Shown one piece after another: positions 10,301 to 19,477 of a stretch of 64,000 nucleotides of DNA. Origin of the DNA: an uncultured Opitutaceae bacterium (GTDB taxonomy: Bacteria > Verrucomicrobiota > Verrucomicrobiia > Opitutales > Opitutaceae); assembly GCA_937958045.1 (NCBI GenBank), contig CALFXL010000019.1, forward strand, positions 1 to 64,000. Direction: 5' to 3'. The notes beneath the pieces are model-generated. The model made no database searches. It saw only the letters and a list, made by a program, of their open reading frames with translations, and was not told where the DNA came from. The position numbers and the translations under genes were made by a program. Position 1 is the stretch's first letter. Each line of letters opens with the position of its first letter.

Positions 10301-10612
10301 GCTGGCATCGCGCGGCGTGAGTTTCGCGCGACTGATAAGTTGGCAGAGATTTTCATAACCTGTGCGATTGCGCACGAGCAGCGGCAGCGCCGAGCCATCC
10401 GCCAGCGTGATCTCGGCGCCGACATGCGCGACGAGACCTTGATCGCGGGAAAATCCATGCACCTGCGGCGCGCTATAAAGTCCGTCGCGGTCGAGCACCG
10501 CGAGTCGCCCCAACCCGAGATCGCTGGCCGTCGCGACCAAATCCTCGGGCAACGAAGCGCCGCGCAAAAAACTGAAGGCGCTCGAGGCATGCAGTTCCAC
10601 GTACCCGCTCAT
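7376..10612 (-). CDS. dnaE2: Error-prone DNA polymerase III alpha subunit DnaE2 (ImuC)
   Basis: A 1078-residue C-family polymerase that performs translesion synthesis and induced mutagenesis with ImuA and ImuB. The N-terminal PHP domain begins YVELHASSAFSFLRGAS, the characteristic DnaE2 opening. The polymerase core carries the catalytic aspartates in WPDVDLDLPSGERREEV. A C-terminal OB-fold follows (WVTIAGSVICRQRPGTAKG). The length matches the DnaE2 family and is shorter than the replicative DnaE. The ATG at 10612 sits 2 bases after the stop of imuB, fixing the start. A longer open frame extends upstream, but it only reads through imuB in another frame. Confidence 0.95.
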   Translation of the reverse strand: MSGYVELHASSAFSFLRGASLPEDLVATASDLGLGRLAVLDRDGLYSAPQVHGFSRDQGLVAHVGAEITLADGSALPLLVRNRTGYENLCQLISRAKLTPRDASVTPAGMPPGEDPQNRKRPCFATWTELTEHADGLIALTGDEDGAVSRALSQGDLRSANETVARLKNIFGADNVCVEMQRRRIRGEDTQLRLLADLAEAQRLPLLATSGARHATPAGRIVADAFTCLRHHTTLDRAGRLLSENAERHLRSAAQMRALFSDYPQAVENTVRIADRLEFTLQNLGYTFPAFPVPDDETMDSYLRKTTFACAEKKFGRALTPSLRDKLQHELELICRLGFAGYFLIIWDICQWAREERGTLIQGRGSAANSAVCYVLGITAVNPLEHELLFERFLSEGRIGADGNPSWPDVDLDLPSGERREEVIQEIYKRYQPHGAAMVANVVTYRGRSTIREMGKVLGLPEDALNRFSALYANGDFPHTLQLEDQLRTAGLPREHPRFSALVALCRQVKGLPRHLGQHSGGMVLCPGKLNRVVPLEPASMEGRTIVQWDKDDCENLGLVKIDFLGLGMMAVLQECFELCARRPDGPKSFDELPRDDVATYDMICEAKTVGVFQIESRAQMSTLPRFRPRNLYDLAMQVAIVRPGPIVGNLVHPLIRRRKGEEPVDYIDPSLEPKLEPILRRTMGVILFQEQMIAIAMQLAGFTGGEAEELRRAMGFTKNTRRLDRIKAKLRDHLQARGHSPAVIDKIVEAVSAFAFYGFPESHAISFALLAYASSWLKRHRPAEFFACLLNNQPMGFYSPATLLQDARRYCGLKIHPVCVVKSEWGFSVESDGAIRIGLSYVRGLKEAAVRALLAERARKPIRSMNDFLARTPFSAAERRALAATGALNAFAPHRRAALWQVEAAWSADETLFRHAQEQTPDFFEGRSDGTAHADFPLKRMTLAERIAADFEGMSLTAGDHPMKLFRHALPEVTPANELIVEKDGQWVTIAGSVICRQRPGTAKGVVFVSLEDETGVANAIVTVRLFEEKRLVVTQEPALRISGKLQHKAGVAHVRAEKIEPLQLNALPVQASHDFY

Positions 10613-10614
10613 GA

Positions 10615-12072
10615 TCAGGTGTACTCCCCTTCGAGGAACCAGCCGCCGCTTTCGCGTTCGTGCACGAGCCGGTACAAACCGCCGCCCGTCAGCTCCACAT
10701 CCCACACGTCGCGCGACCAACGTTTTTCCCACCAACCGCCTGACTCTCGATACGGACCCACCGCATTCGCGATCGCACCTTGATGCGTTTTCCCAATCAC
10801 GTACGACGGCCACGCGCCGGTGAGTTCTACTTGCACGGCCAGCGGCGGACGAAACCGATGCAGCGGCAATCCGCGCAATAAAAACGGCCGCGGCGGCTCG
10901 ACTGGCGCGAGCGTGCGCGCGGGCGCTTCCAGCGTAAACGCATCGGGCCGATGCGTGTCTTCGAGTCGAGGCGTTCCCACACGGCCGGAACCGACGATCG
11001 CCGCGACACGCGCGAGCGTTTCGGCGAAGCCATGCGGATCGCGCAGCGTGTTGTCGAAGATCCCTTGTTGCCGCACTTGCGCACGCACGGGCTCGATCTC
11101 GAGTTGAACCGCGCAAATGGCCGCATCCGTACGCAGCGTTTCCAGCCAAGTATGCAGCGCACGAAAAAGCGCATCGGCCTGCGTGCTCGGTTCCGGCAAT
11201 TGAATCGTGCGCGTCACGTTCGCGCCGTCCGCGCAGGTCAGCGTCACTTTCAAAACCGCCGCGGCGAATCCCGCCGTCGAAAGATCCAGCGCGAGACGAT
11301 CCACAAACCGGCGCAAAAGAAAGAGCACCGGCTCCACCGTCTCCCATTCGTGTTCGGACTCATACCGCGCCGAAAATGTTTTCGGCGGCACCGCGGGATG
11401 CAACGGACGCCGACTCTCGCCCGCGGCACGTTCCCACAACGCCGCGCCTTCGGCACCGAGCCGCTGCGCGATTTCTGCTTTGGGCAAATCCGTCAAATCG
11501 CCCAATGAGCAAACGCCCCATCCCGCCAGCACGGCTGCGAGTTGCGGCGAAGGTTGCGCGATGGAAAGCGGCAGCGGCGCCAGAAACGTGCGCGCATTTT
11601 CCACCACCAAAATCGACTCGGCGCATTGGGCGGCATACGCGGCCAGCAGCGGCGAGTCGGCGAGTCCGGCTTTCGCTTCGAGGCCGAGTTTTTTTAATTG
11701 AGCGAGCGCCGCATGGAGGCGCGTTTCACGCGCTTCGCACGGATGCCCTGAAAGACCCACGGTGACCCATCCCGGCTCCGTGGCTTCCACCGATGGACTC
11801 ACCGCAAACCCCGTCGCCAGCAGCGCCGCATCCGCTTCCCTTTCCGCATCCGGATCCGCCGCGCAAATCACGAGCTCCGCGCAACGCGCCAGCGCCTGCA
11901 TGCCAGTCAGTCCGACACTCACGCCCGCTCGTCTCGCCTGCGCTGTGCAGGCCACGACCGCCGAGTCCTTTTTTTCTCCCGCCAGAAGCGCCACCGCACG
12001 TGCCGCAAGTCGCGGTTGCGTGCGCACCACCGCCTGCAAAGGAAAATCCGGAATCCACAACACCGCGTACAT
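10615..12072 (-). CDS. imuB: ImuB, Y-family polymerase-like scaffold of the mutasome
   Basis: A 485-residue Y-family polymerase homologue. The N-terminus (MYAVLWIPDFPLQAVVRTQP) and the little-finger/C-terminal extension fit ImuB. The catalytic Ser-x-Asp-Glu motif of active Y-family polymerases is replaced by SPSVEATEPGW near residue 92, as expected for ImuB, which is thought to act as a non-catalytic adaptor linking DnaE2 to the sliding clamp. It lies between imuA and dnaE2 with 2-base gaps on both sides, so the three genes form one translationally linked operon. The first ATG follows the imuA stop directly, which fixes the start. Confidence 0.92.
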   Translation of the reverse strand: MYAVLWIPDFPLQAVVRTQPRLAARAVALLAGEKKDSAVVACTAQARRAGVSVGLTGMQALARCAELVICAADPDAEREADAALLATGFAVSPSVEATEPGWVTVGLSGHPCEARETRLHAALAQLKKLGLEAKAGLADSPLLAAYAAQCAESILVVENARTFLAPLPLSIAQPSPQLAAVLAGWGVCSLGDLTDLPKAEIAQRLGAEGAALWERAAGESRRPLHPAVPPKTFSARYESEHEWETVEPVLFLLRRFVDRLALDLSTAGFAAAVLKVTLTCADGANVTRTIQLPEPSTQADALFRALHTWLETLRTDAAICAVQLEIEPVRAQVRQQGIFDNTLRDPHGFAETLARVAAIVGSGRVGTPRLEDTHRPDAFTLEAPARTLAPVEPPRPFLLRGLPLHRFRPPLAVQVELTGAWPSYVIGKTHQGAIANAVGPYRESGGWWEKRWSRDVWDVELTGGGLYRLVHERESGGWFLEGEYT

Positions 12073-12074
12073 GA

Positions 12075-12725
12075 TCAGGCGAAGGCGGCTTGGCGCCGTT
12101 GACGTTGCACCGTCGCAGGCAATCCCGCGGCCAGCGCGAGGCGCGGCTCCTGCATCGATTCCAGTGCGTGCGAGCGTTCCAGATTGAGGCGCAGCCCGGC
12201 GCTCGGCACCACGCTCGCCGGAGTTGCCACCAACAAAGGAGCGCCCGTGTGCTCGACCGCGCGTTGCAGTCGATACCATTGCGCCGACGGCAACCGGTTC
12301 AACTCGCGCGGACTCGTTCGCGAAAGATCGAGTACGAGCAACCCGAAGTTCGCGTCGCGCGCCAAAAGATCGGCGACTTGCATCGCTTGGGGGAGACCTT
12401 GCGCACGCACCCACACCAGATGTTCCAGCCAATCCGCAGGCCAGGAGCCCGGATCAAAACCATCGGCGGCATCAACGAGCGCAACACGCTGGTTTTGCGC
12501 GCGCATTTCCCGCAACAACAGCCCCAGCAACAACTGAAATCCCCCGCTCGGAGCAGTGCAGGTCAGTTCGGTGAGGGCGCCTTTGGGCAACCCGCCGCCC
12601 AACTCATCCAGAAACGTCCACCCCGTGGGCAGCACATCGCCTGCGACTGACGCCGGCTCCGTCGAAGGAAACCGGTCGGCCAAAACCTGCCGCAAAGCGG
12701 CGATCGTTGCAGGAGCGCGTGTCAT
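12075..12725 (-). CDS. imuA: ImuA, RecA-like mutasome accessory protein
   Basis: A 216-residue RecA/SulA-like protein, first gene of the imuA-imuB-dnaE2 cassette. The fold is indicated by LPTGWTFLDELGGGLPKGALTELTC near the N-terminus and by VALVDAADGFDPGSW (Walker-B-like region). The Walker A site is degenerate (APSGGFQ, without the Lys-Ser/Thr pair), consistent with ImuA proteins lacking normal ATPase function. Two starts are possible. The ATG at 12725 used here is preceded by GAGGAA at rather long spacing. A TTG at 12755 has a better Shine-Dalgarno sequence (AAGGAG, 10 bases upstream) and would add ten residues. Confidence 0.9.
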   Translation of the reverse strand: MTRAPATIAALRQVLADRFPSTEPASVAGDVLPTGWTFLDELGGGLPKGALTELTCTAPSGGFQLLLGLLLREMRAQNQRVALVDAADGFDPGSWPADWLEHLVWVRAQGLPQAMQVADLLARDANFGLLVLDLSRTSPRELNRLPSAQWYRLQRAVEHTGAPLLVATPASVVPSAGLRLNLERSHALESMQEPRLALAAGLPATVQRQRRQAAFA

Positions 12726-12819
12726 CGTCGTCGGAGTTTCCTCAGACAGCCACAATCCGTCGCCTCTCCTTGAGGCGCCCAGCCTGTCGTGGCGTGTCCG
12801 TTGCTATGCTCATCCATCC

Positions 12820-12839
12820 ATACGTTCAGATGAACGTAT
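12820..12839. promoter_or_regulatory. Candidate LexA operator of the imuA operon
   Basis: ATACGTTCAGATGAACGTAT is a perfect 9-bp inverted repeat around a 2-base centre, located about 95 bases upstream of the imuA ATG. The core GTTC-N4-GAAC has the spacing of SOS operators, and imuA-imuB-dnaE2 cassettes are commonly under LexA control. A TTGGAT hexamer overlaps its outer edge on the minus strand, so a bound repressor would cover a putative -35/-10 region. LexA binding itself is inference. Confidence 0.6.
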
Positions 12840-13368
12840 CCAAGGCGCAAGCCCGCAACTCCCAACGCGGTTCAGCCGCCGCTCAAAGCTCAGTGCCGTG
12901 CGCTCAAAATCGCCCATCGATCACCGCCCCTTGCTCGCCCATCCGCGCTCAATAAATGCTTATATATTTATGCAACATGCACTTATGATAACTGAAAATA
13001 TGTTAATGCCGATGAGCTTGTGGGCGAAATCGATGCGGGCGCCAAAGAACAGGCTGTCACGATTGAAGAGCCAAACCGCAGTGACCGAAATCGACAAACC
13101 ACACAGACGACGGCTTCCTTCGCACCGCAGACCGCCGTGGCCTCGGAGCAATTCAACGGCCGAATCGCTTGTGCTCAAGAACGCCAGCAACGAACTTTTT
13201 GTCCTCGTCGAAGGTCGCCTCGAAAATCGCAGCCGCTCGATCCGGCCGTCGAAACAGCTGCTCAGCCATCATCCGGTGATCAAAAAACACTCTGGTCGGA
13301 GATGCTCGCTAGAAGGCCAACCAGCTAACGATTCACCATAAGACAACCCGCCAAGTGCGGTCATGTAT
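12840..13368. other. Gene-free region between the imuA operator and the tRNA
   Basis: About 530 bases without a supportable gene. Open frames on both strands are short and of poor coding character. A patch at about 12950-13015 is strikingly AT-rich (for example ATGCTTATATATTTATGCAA). A minus-strand fragment near 13130-13290 (reading MAEQLFRRPDRAAAIFEATF and on) looks protein-like for about 40 codons before a stop and may be a decayed gene remnant. Confidence 0.4.
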
Positions 13369-13444
<76 letters not shown>

Positions 13445-13591
13445 GGAAAGCGCGGGGATTTAGGCGAGCCTTGCAGATGGCGTAAAGCGTCATCTCTCGA
13501 CGCTTTCACTGCACCACGTGCGGGCAGGCACGTGCTGTTTGTATTCAGTTTCCAAGCACGTCTTCGGCTTCGCGAGCGGTGTCATGAACGC

Positions 13592-13621
13592 AAAAAACCC
13601 GCCGCGTGATTGCGACGGGCT
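13592..13621 (-). terminator. Terminator of gdhA
   Basis: Read on the minus strand, CCCGTCGC and GCGGCGGG form a stem (one mismatch) around a 6-base loop, followed by TTTTTT, about 40 bases past the gdhA stop. A second short palindrome (CACGTGC/GCACGTG at 13515-13534) lies between this and the tRNA. Confidence 0.85.
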
Positions 13622-13661
13622 TGGGAGAAATTTTTCGCGCGGCGCTGAGCCGGCGTGGCTT

Positions 13662-14999
<1,338 letters not shown>

Positions 15000-15191
15000 A
15001 CGGTATGAAAAGGATTCATAAAGACCCGTCCCCCGGCGTCGTTCAATCCTCCGTTTAAGCGTTTTTCAGGAAATCTGCGAATAGAGCCCCAACGGGCCAC
15101 TTCCGCAACTCGCCCTCGTAAGAACCCAACCGAATCTCCGCCCTCGCCTCCCGGCTTGTCCGCGATCGTCAGATGCGTTCCTCATGAAGCG

Positions 15192-16124
15192 ATGTTTGTC
15201 TCCTCGCCACCGCTCTCCGAAGCCGACTGGCGCGCCCGTCAGCGCGCGCACGAGACGCGGGTGCGCGCATGGACCGATCCTCATCAGGCGCGCGCTTCGC
15301 GCGGGGAAAAACACCCGGTTTTCGACTTTCTTTTCGATTATTACGCCTACCGGCCGAGCTGGTTGCGACGTTGGCATCCGGGCACCGGCACGGTGCTGGC
15401 CGGAGAAGGCGCGCGCGAATTTCTCCGTTGGCCCGAATACCGCGAAACCGCCGGCGGTGTCGCCGTCGACCCCGCCGCGCTGCCCGCGCACCGGCTTAAA
15501 ACCGTCGCATGGCTCCGTTCCATGCTCGCGGGCATGCGCGATCGTCCGGCGTTCTTCGGCTGTTTCGGCCTGCACGAATGGGCGATGGTTTACCGCCAGT
15601 CGCCCGAGGAAGTCCGCCACAATGCCTGGCCGCTGCGTTTCCCACCCGACGAAATCGCGCGCATCGTCGAATCGCAGTCGATCTGTTGCACGCATTTCGA
15701 CGCGTTTCGCTTTTTCACACCGCCCGCCCGTCCGCTGAACAAACTTCAACCCACGCGCGCCGACACGCAGCAGCTCGAGCAACGCGGTTGTCTGCACGCC
15801 AACATGGATCTCTACAAATGGGCGTTTAAACTCGCGCCATTTTCTCCCGCCGAACTGGTCGCCGACTGCTTCGCCCTCGCACGCGACATTCGCGAAGTCG
15901 ACATGCGCGCGAGTCCGTACGATCTGCGCGCGCTCGGCTACGAACCGATTCCCATTGAAACCGCCGACGGTCGCGCCGAATACGAGCGTCGCCAACGCGC
16001 TTTCTCTCTTCGCGGCGAACCACTGCGCGCGCGACTCATCGTGCTGTGCGATCAACTGCTCGCGGCGCAACCACACGAAGCCGCCGCACTCGAAGCAACG
16101 CCCGTGTCAGCGTCCGCGCGCTAA
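15192..16124 (+). CDS. Conserved protein of a family often annotated as 3-methyladenine DNA glycosylase
   Basis: A 310-residue soluble protein. The segment HPVFDFLFDYYAYRPSWLRR followed by WHPGTG near residues 35-60 is the hallmark of a family that databases label 3-methyladenine DNA glycosylase. I see no helix-hairpin-helix and no obvious catalytic Asp or Glu signature of AlkA, AlkD or MPG-type glycosylases, so that label should be treated as unverified. Later conserved-looking blocks are LHEWAMVY and STHFDAFRFFTP-like CCTHFDAFRFFTPPA, then LHANMDLYKWAFKLAPF. The start is the ATG at 15192. It stands alone and converges with the rhodanese gene 5 bases downstream. Confidence 0.7.
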   Translation: MFVSSPPLSEADWRARQRAHETRVRAWTDPHQARASRGEKHPVFDFLFDYYAYRPSWLRRWHPGTGTVLAGEGAREFLRWPEYRETAGGVAVDPAALPAHRLKTVAWLRSMLAGMRDRPAFFGCFGLHEWAMVYRQSPEEVRHNAWPLRFPPDEIARIVESQSICCTHFDAFRFFTPPARPLNKLQPTRADTQQLEQRGCLHANMDLYKWAFKLAPFSPAELVADCFALARDIREVDMRASPYDLRALGYEPIPIETADGRAEYERRQRAFSLRGEPLRARLIVLCDQLLAAQPHEAAALEATPVSASAR

Positions 16125-16129
16125 CACCC

Positions 16130-16666
16130 TTAGCGATTCCACGGCATTTTCGCGAGTGCGAGCGCCATGCCGCACCAACCTGTGGCACCGGCAAACACGA
16201 GCCCGGCTCCGACGAACGCCGCCAGCCCAAACCATCCCGGATGCGCCCACGTGCCGAGCGCGCAACCGATGAGCACCAACAAACCCGCGCCCAAACGCAC
16301 TTGTCGTTCCAAAGGCCACACCGCGCGCGTCGTGGCATCGCGCTCCAACGCCCCGCCCGCGGCGATCCACGCGGACGTGCCGCCTTCGACATCGATCACA
16401 TCGTTCACGCCGGCGCGAGCGAGCGACTCGGCGAATTTTCGCGAACGTCCGCCGGACTGGCAAATCACATGTATTGGTTTTTTGAATACATCGGCGCGCA
16501 ATTCCGCGGCGACCTCTTCCGGCGGGCGCGAACCGAGCGGCCAGTTGCGCGCGCCAGGCACATGACCCGCGGCGTATTCACCCGGCGTACGCACATCGAC
16601 GACGAGCGCGTCGGGATGTTCGTGCAGATGTTGTTTCAGAGCGGAGGCCGAAAGTGTGCGCACCAT
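16130..16666 (-). CDS. Rhodanese-domain membrane protein (YgaP-like sulfurtransferase)
   Basis: A 178-residue protein with an N-terminal rhodanese domain (about residues 1-105) and a C-terminal pair of hydrophobic helices (about 120-170) of the DUF2892 type, the same layout as E. coli YgaP. The active-site loop is CQSGGRS with Cys69. Such proteins transfer sulfane sulfur at the inner membrane. The ATG at 16666 (MVRTLSASAL) was chosen because longer starts would overlap the upstream gene. The 49-base gap from that gene suggests possible co-transcription. Confidence 0.85.
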   Translation of the reverse strand: MVRTLSASALKQHLHEHPDALVVDVRTPGEYAAGHVPGARNWPLGSRPPEEVAAELRADVFKKPIHVICQSGGRSRKFAESLARAGVNDVIDVEGGTSAWIAAGGALERDATTRAVWPLERQVRLGAGLLVLIGCALGTWAHPGWFGLAAFVGAGLVFAGATGWCGMALALAKMPWNR

Positions 16667-16715
16667 CGCGCCACGCTGGCCAAACCCCGCCGGCCGCGCA
16701 ACCCCACGCCACACC

Positions 16716-18683
16716 TCAGCGCACGTCAAACGAGTGCGCCGTGAGCGGGAACAGCGGATAACCGAGGCGCTTCGAGCTAATGGCCTCGAGATGAAGTCCG
16801 ACGAGCGGATTGTGCGTCATGAAGCGGAGGAAGTCCGCCTTGCTAAACGTGAGACAACGCACGGTGCCGCGCGTGACGACGTCGGCGATCGCCGAGCTGT
16901 TTTGCAGCAAACTCAATTCGCCGAAATAGCCGCCCGCATCCAGGCGCGCGAGGCGCTTCTTGCCGCGGCGCACATCCACCTGGCCTTCGTACACGACGTA
17001 GAACTGGTGACTGTCCTGACGCTCGGCGAGGATCGTCTCGTTCTCGTGATAACTGAGGATCGCCGACAATTGCGCGAAGCGTGCGATGGCTTGCGGGTGC
17101 CAGCCGCGGCACAGCACGAGGCGACGCAGGAACGGCACTTTGTGCACGAGATCGTTGGTCGTGGCGGCGCCGAGTTTTGCGACGACGCGTTGTTGAAATT
17201 CTTCGATCGGCACCATGAGCGCCGTCACCGGCGTGAGCGCGCGCAATTGCACAACCGGCCGGCCCGCATCGAGCAGCGCATGCGCGCCAAACACGTCGCC
17301 TTCGGCCAGCAACACGACGCGCTCCGGACGGCCCGATTTCAGTCGGCGATACATCGCGACTTGGCCGGACAAAATGATGCCCACATGCGTGGTCGGATCG
17401 GCGAAACGATGGATCGTGCTGCACGCTTTGAAGACTTGCGGCTTCGCGTTCTTCAACAACTCCGCGCGTTCGGCCTGCGAGAGACGGCGAAACATCAGCG
17501 ACTCTGACAGCACCCGCGCGACTGTATCGGGGTTTTGCGCGGCGTCGGGCTTCGTGCGCCAACGACGAAGCGTGCGCACGTATTCGCGATATTGAGCGCG
17601 GAAACGCACCCAGAGATTCCGCGCCAGCGGACGTCCCACAAAAATCACCAGAGCGATTGCCGCGAGCACGCTGAAGCCCACACCGACTTCGCGCCAATAT
17701 TCGACGCTGCCGAGCACTTCGCGAACCGAGCGATCGAGCGCGCGCAAGACAACGGAAACCACCAGCACGCACCAACCGAGTCCCCAGAGCAGACGAATCG
17801 CCACATACGGAATCGACACGCGATCGAGGCCGAAACGCAGGCGCACTTTCCACAACCGGTTCGGCGTGAAGAGCATGTTCTTGTGCGTATCGAGCAGATG
17901 TCCGCGAAACAGCGCCGAGAGGATCGGGCCGACGCCGCCATTGCCGCCAAACGGACGCATGAGCACCAGCGCCGCGATCACATGCGGCAACGCCCATTCA
18001 GGTCGGTACCACAGCAGTGCTGCGCTCGCGAGCATCACGGGGAAAAACTTCGCGCTCCACACGCCGATTTGCGTGATGCGGCTCGTCATGCACGCGTCTT
18101 CGAGATTCACGCTGAAGTAAGGCGCGGGACGCAGATACTTGAATTGCGGATCGTAGATTTCGCCGCCGCCCCACAGGAGCGTGCTCGCGGCCAATACATG
18201 GCCGAGACTCAACGTCGCGCAGAGCATCACCCAACCTATCGCGAGATCGATCAATCCGCTCGGCATCGGTCCGGGCAACGGCAACGGGCGCATCACCAGC
18301 AACGTCACCGCCGCGATCAACGCCGTCCATCCGAGCACCGAAGGAATCCACGCGTTGAGCGGCACCGCCCAACGGCGCGCACGTTCCTCTTTTTCCACCT
18401 GACCTTCCAGAAGCAGCACGCCCGCGCGCTGCGCTTTCAGGACGAGCTCATAAAACTCACGCAGTGGCAGACACGTGCGATTCAAGATCACCGCGCGCAG
18501 CACTTCGGGCACGGTCGCGGGATTCGAAAAATTCCTCAGCAAATTCCACTGATCCAACGTGACCGTGAGATACCGCCGGGCCGGTACGTTTTTAAGTACG
18601 CAAATCCCGTCGGGCAGGTCGGAGCGCTGGACGTTCGGGTTTAACCGGAGCGTCTGCGCCGTGAGGATGAGTTGCTCGTCCAT
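16716..18683 (-). CDS. Membrane protein with PqqD-like, degenerate M50-like and two cyclic-nucleotide-binding domains
   Basis: 655 residues in four parts. Residues 15-90 resemble the PqqD-like winged helix found at the N-terminus of peptide zinc metalloproteases. About 105-355 hold five or so membrane helices in an M50-like arrangement, but the expected HExxH is LSLGHVLAAS (158-167), so the zinc motif is incomplete. The usual NxxPxxxxDG block appears as RPFGGNGGVGP, without the metal-binding Asp. Residues 395-510 and 530-640 are two cNMP-binding beta-barrels; the second has the phosphate-cassette-like GYFGELSLLQNSSAIADV with the R-A region altered. It is probably a non-proteolytic membrane sensor or gate. 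It lies upstream of the rhodanese gene and downstream of a response-regulator gene on the same strand. Confidence 0.7.
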   Translation of the reverse strand: MDEQLILTAQTLRLNPNVQRSDLPDGICVLKNVPARRYLTVTLDQWNLLRNFSNPATVPEVLRAVILNRTCLPLREFYELVLKAQRAGVLLLEGQVEKEERARRWAVPLNAWIPSVLGWTALIAAVTLLVMRPLPLPGPMPSGLIDLAIGWVMLCATLSLGHVLAASTLLWGGGEIYDPQFKYLRPAPYFSVNLEDACMTSRITQIGVWSAKFFPVMLASAALLWYRPEWALPHVIAALVLMRPFGGNGGVGPILSALFRGHLLDTHKNMLFTPNRLWKVRLRFGLDRVSIPYVAIRLLWGLGWCVLVVSVVLRALDRSVREVLGSVEYWREVGVGFSVLAAIALVIFVGRPLARNLWVRFRAQYREYVRTLRRWRTKPDAAQNPDTVARVLSESLMFRRLSQAERAELLKNAKPQVFKACSTIHRFADPTTHVGIILSGQVAMYRRLKSGRPERVVLLAEGDVFGAHALLDAGRPVVQLRALTPVTALMVPIEEFQQRVVAKLGAATTNDLVHKVPFLRRLVLCRGWHPQAIARFAQLSAILSYHENETILAERQDSHQFYVVYEGQVDVRRGKKRLARLDAGGYFGELSLLQNSSAIADVVTRGTVRCLTFSKADFLRFMTHNPLVGLHLEAISSKRLGYPLFPLTAHSFDVR

Positions 18684-18741
18684 GCTGGATATGGAGGCGG
18701 TTGGAAGCGGAAGCTGGAACTAAGCGAAATTCTCCACCGCG

Positions 18742-19215
18742 TCACGACTGCTTCGCATCATCGGAAGCGACTGCCGGCCCGATCAGGTCCACAATCGCGT
18801 CCTGCAAATCCTGCAGTCGGTACGGTTTCATTAAATAGCGCATGCGTGCGTTGCCCTCGGCCCAGAGATCTTCCTCCAACACATGCCCACTCAACAAGAG
18901 GATCGGTAATGCGGGGTCGAGCTTATGCAATCGCGCCGCGAGTCCGAGCCCGTCGAGATGCGGCATGAGGACATCCGTGATGACCAGACCGATTTCGGAG
19001 CTCCGTTTTTCAAAAATCTCGAGCGCCTTCGCGCCATCTTCGGCTTCGATGATCGTGTAACCGACCGGCTCCAACGCCAGTCGCGCGATCGAGCGAACCT
19101 CGGGTTCGTCGTCCACAAACAAGATCACTCCCGGTTTATAGCCAGGTTGCCCCAAACGCAGACGCGGGGCCGAAGAAGTTGGTAATCCGAAGAGCTTTTT
19201 AATCTGGGCGAACAT
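18742..19215 (-). CDS. Single-domain response regulator
   Basis: A 157-residue protein: a short N-terminal extension (MFAQIKKLFGLPTSS) and one CheY-like receiver domain. The acidic pair is in FVDDE (Asp35-Asp36), the phosphoacceptor is Asp81 in LVITDVLMPHLDG, and the conserved lysine is in YLMKPYRL near residue 126. No output domain follows. It is encoded 58 bases upstream of the cyclic-nucleotide-domain membrane protein on the same strand, so a joint signalling role is possible. No histidine kinase is nearby. The ATG at 19215 is preferred over longer starts because the protein then begins at a typical amphipathic helix. Confidence 0.85.
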   Translation of the reverse strand: MFAQIKKLFGLPTSSAPRLRLGQPGYKPGVILFVDDEPEVRSIARLALEPVGYTIIEAEDGAKALEIFEKRSSEIGLVITDVLMPHLDGLGLAARLHKLDPALPILLLSGHVLEEDLWAEGNARMRYLMKPYRLQDLQDAIVDLIGPAVASDDAKQS

Positions 19216-19477
19216 CGTGAGGGATGAATCAGGCTGAAGCGGCGCGACCCTACGGAGGGCTTCACCACCGGGAAAAGAAAATCGGCTCAAACGCGTATAA
19301 TATCCTCATAAATCCCATTTTGCCAAAAGTTTTACGCCGACAAGTTGCACTTATGGCTCCACCTTGCATTCCGCCTTCCTTGCGATCGCTTGCCCGTTCA
19401 ACAACACACTTCGCGCCCGCACAATCGCGCTCTTGGTTTCGTAGCGCAATCAGCCCTAAATCCGCTGCTTGTTTCTC

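Noticed and set aside
10613..11347. N-terminal extension of DnaE2 to 1323 residues
   Set aside because: The added region overlaps imuB in another frame and is Ala/Arg/Gly-rich; the conserved DnaE2 start follows the imuB stop by two bases.
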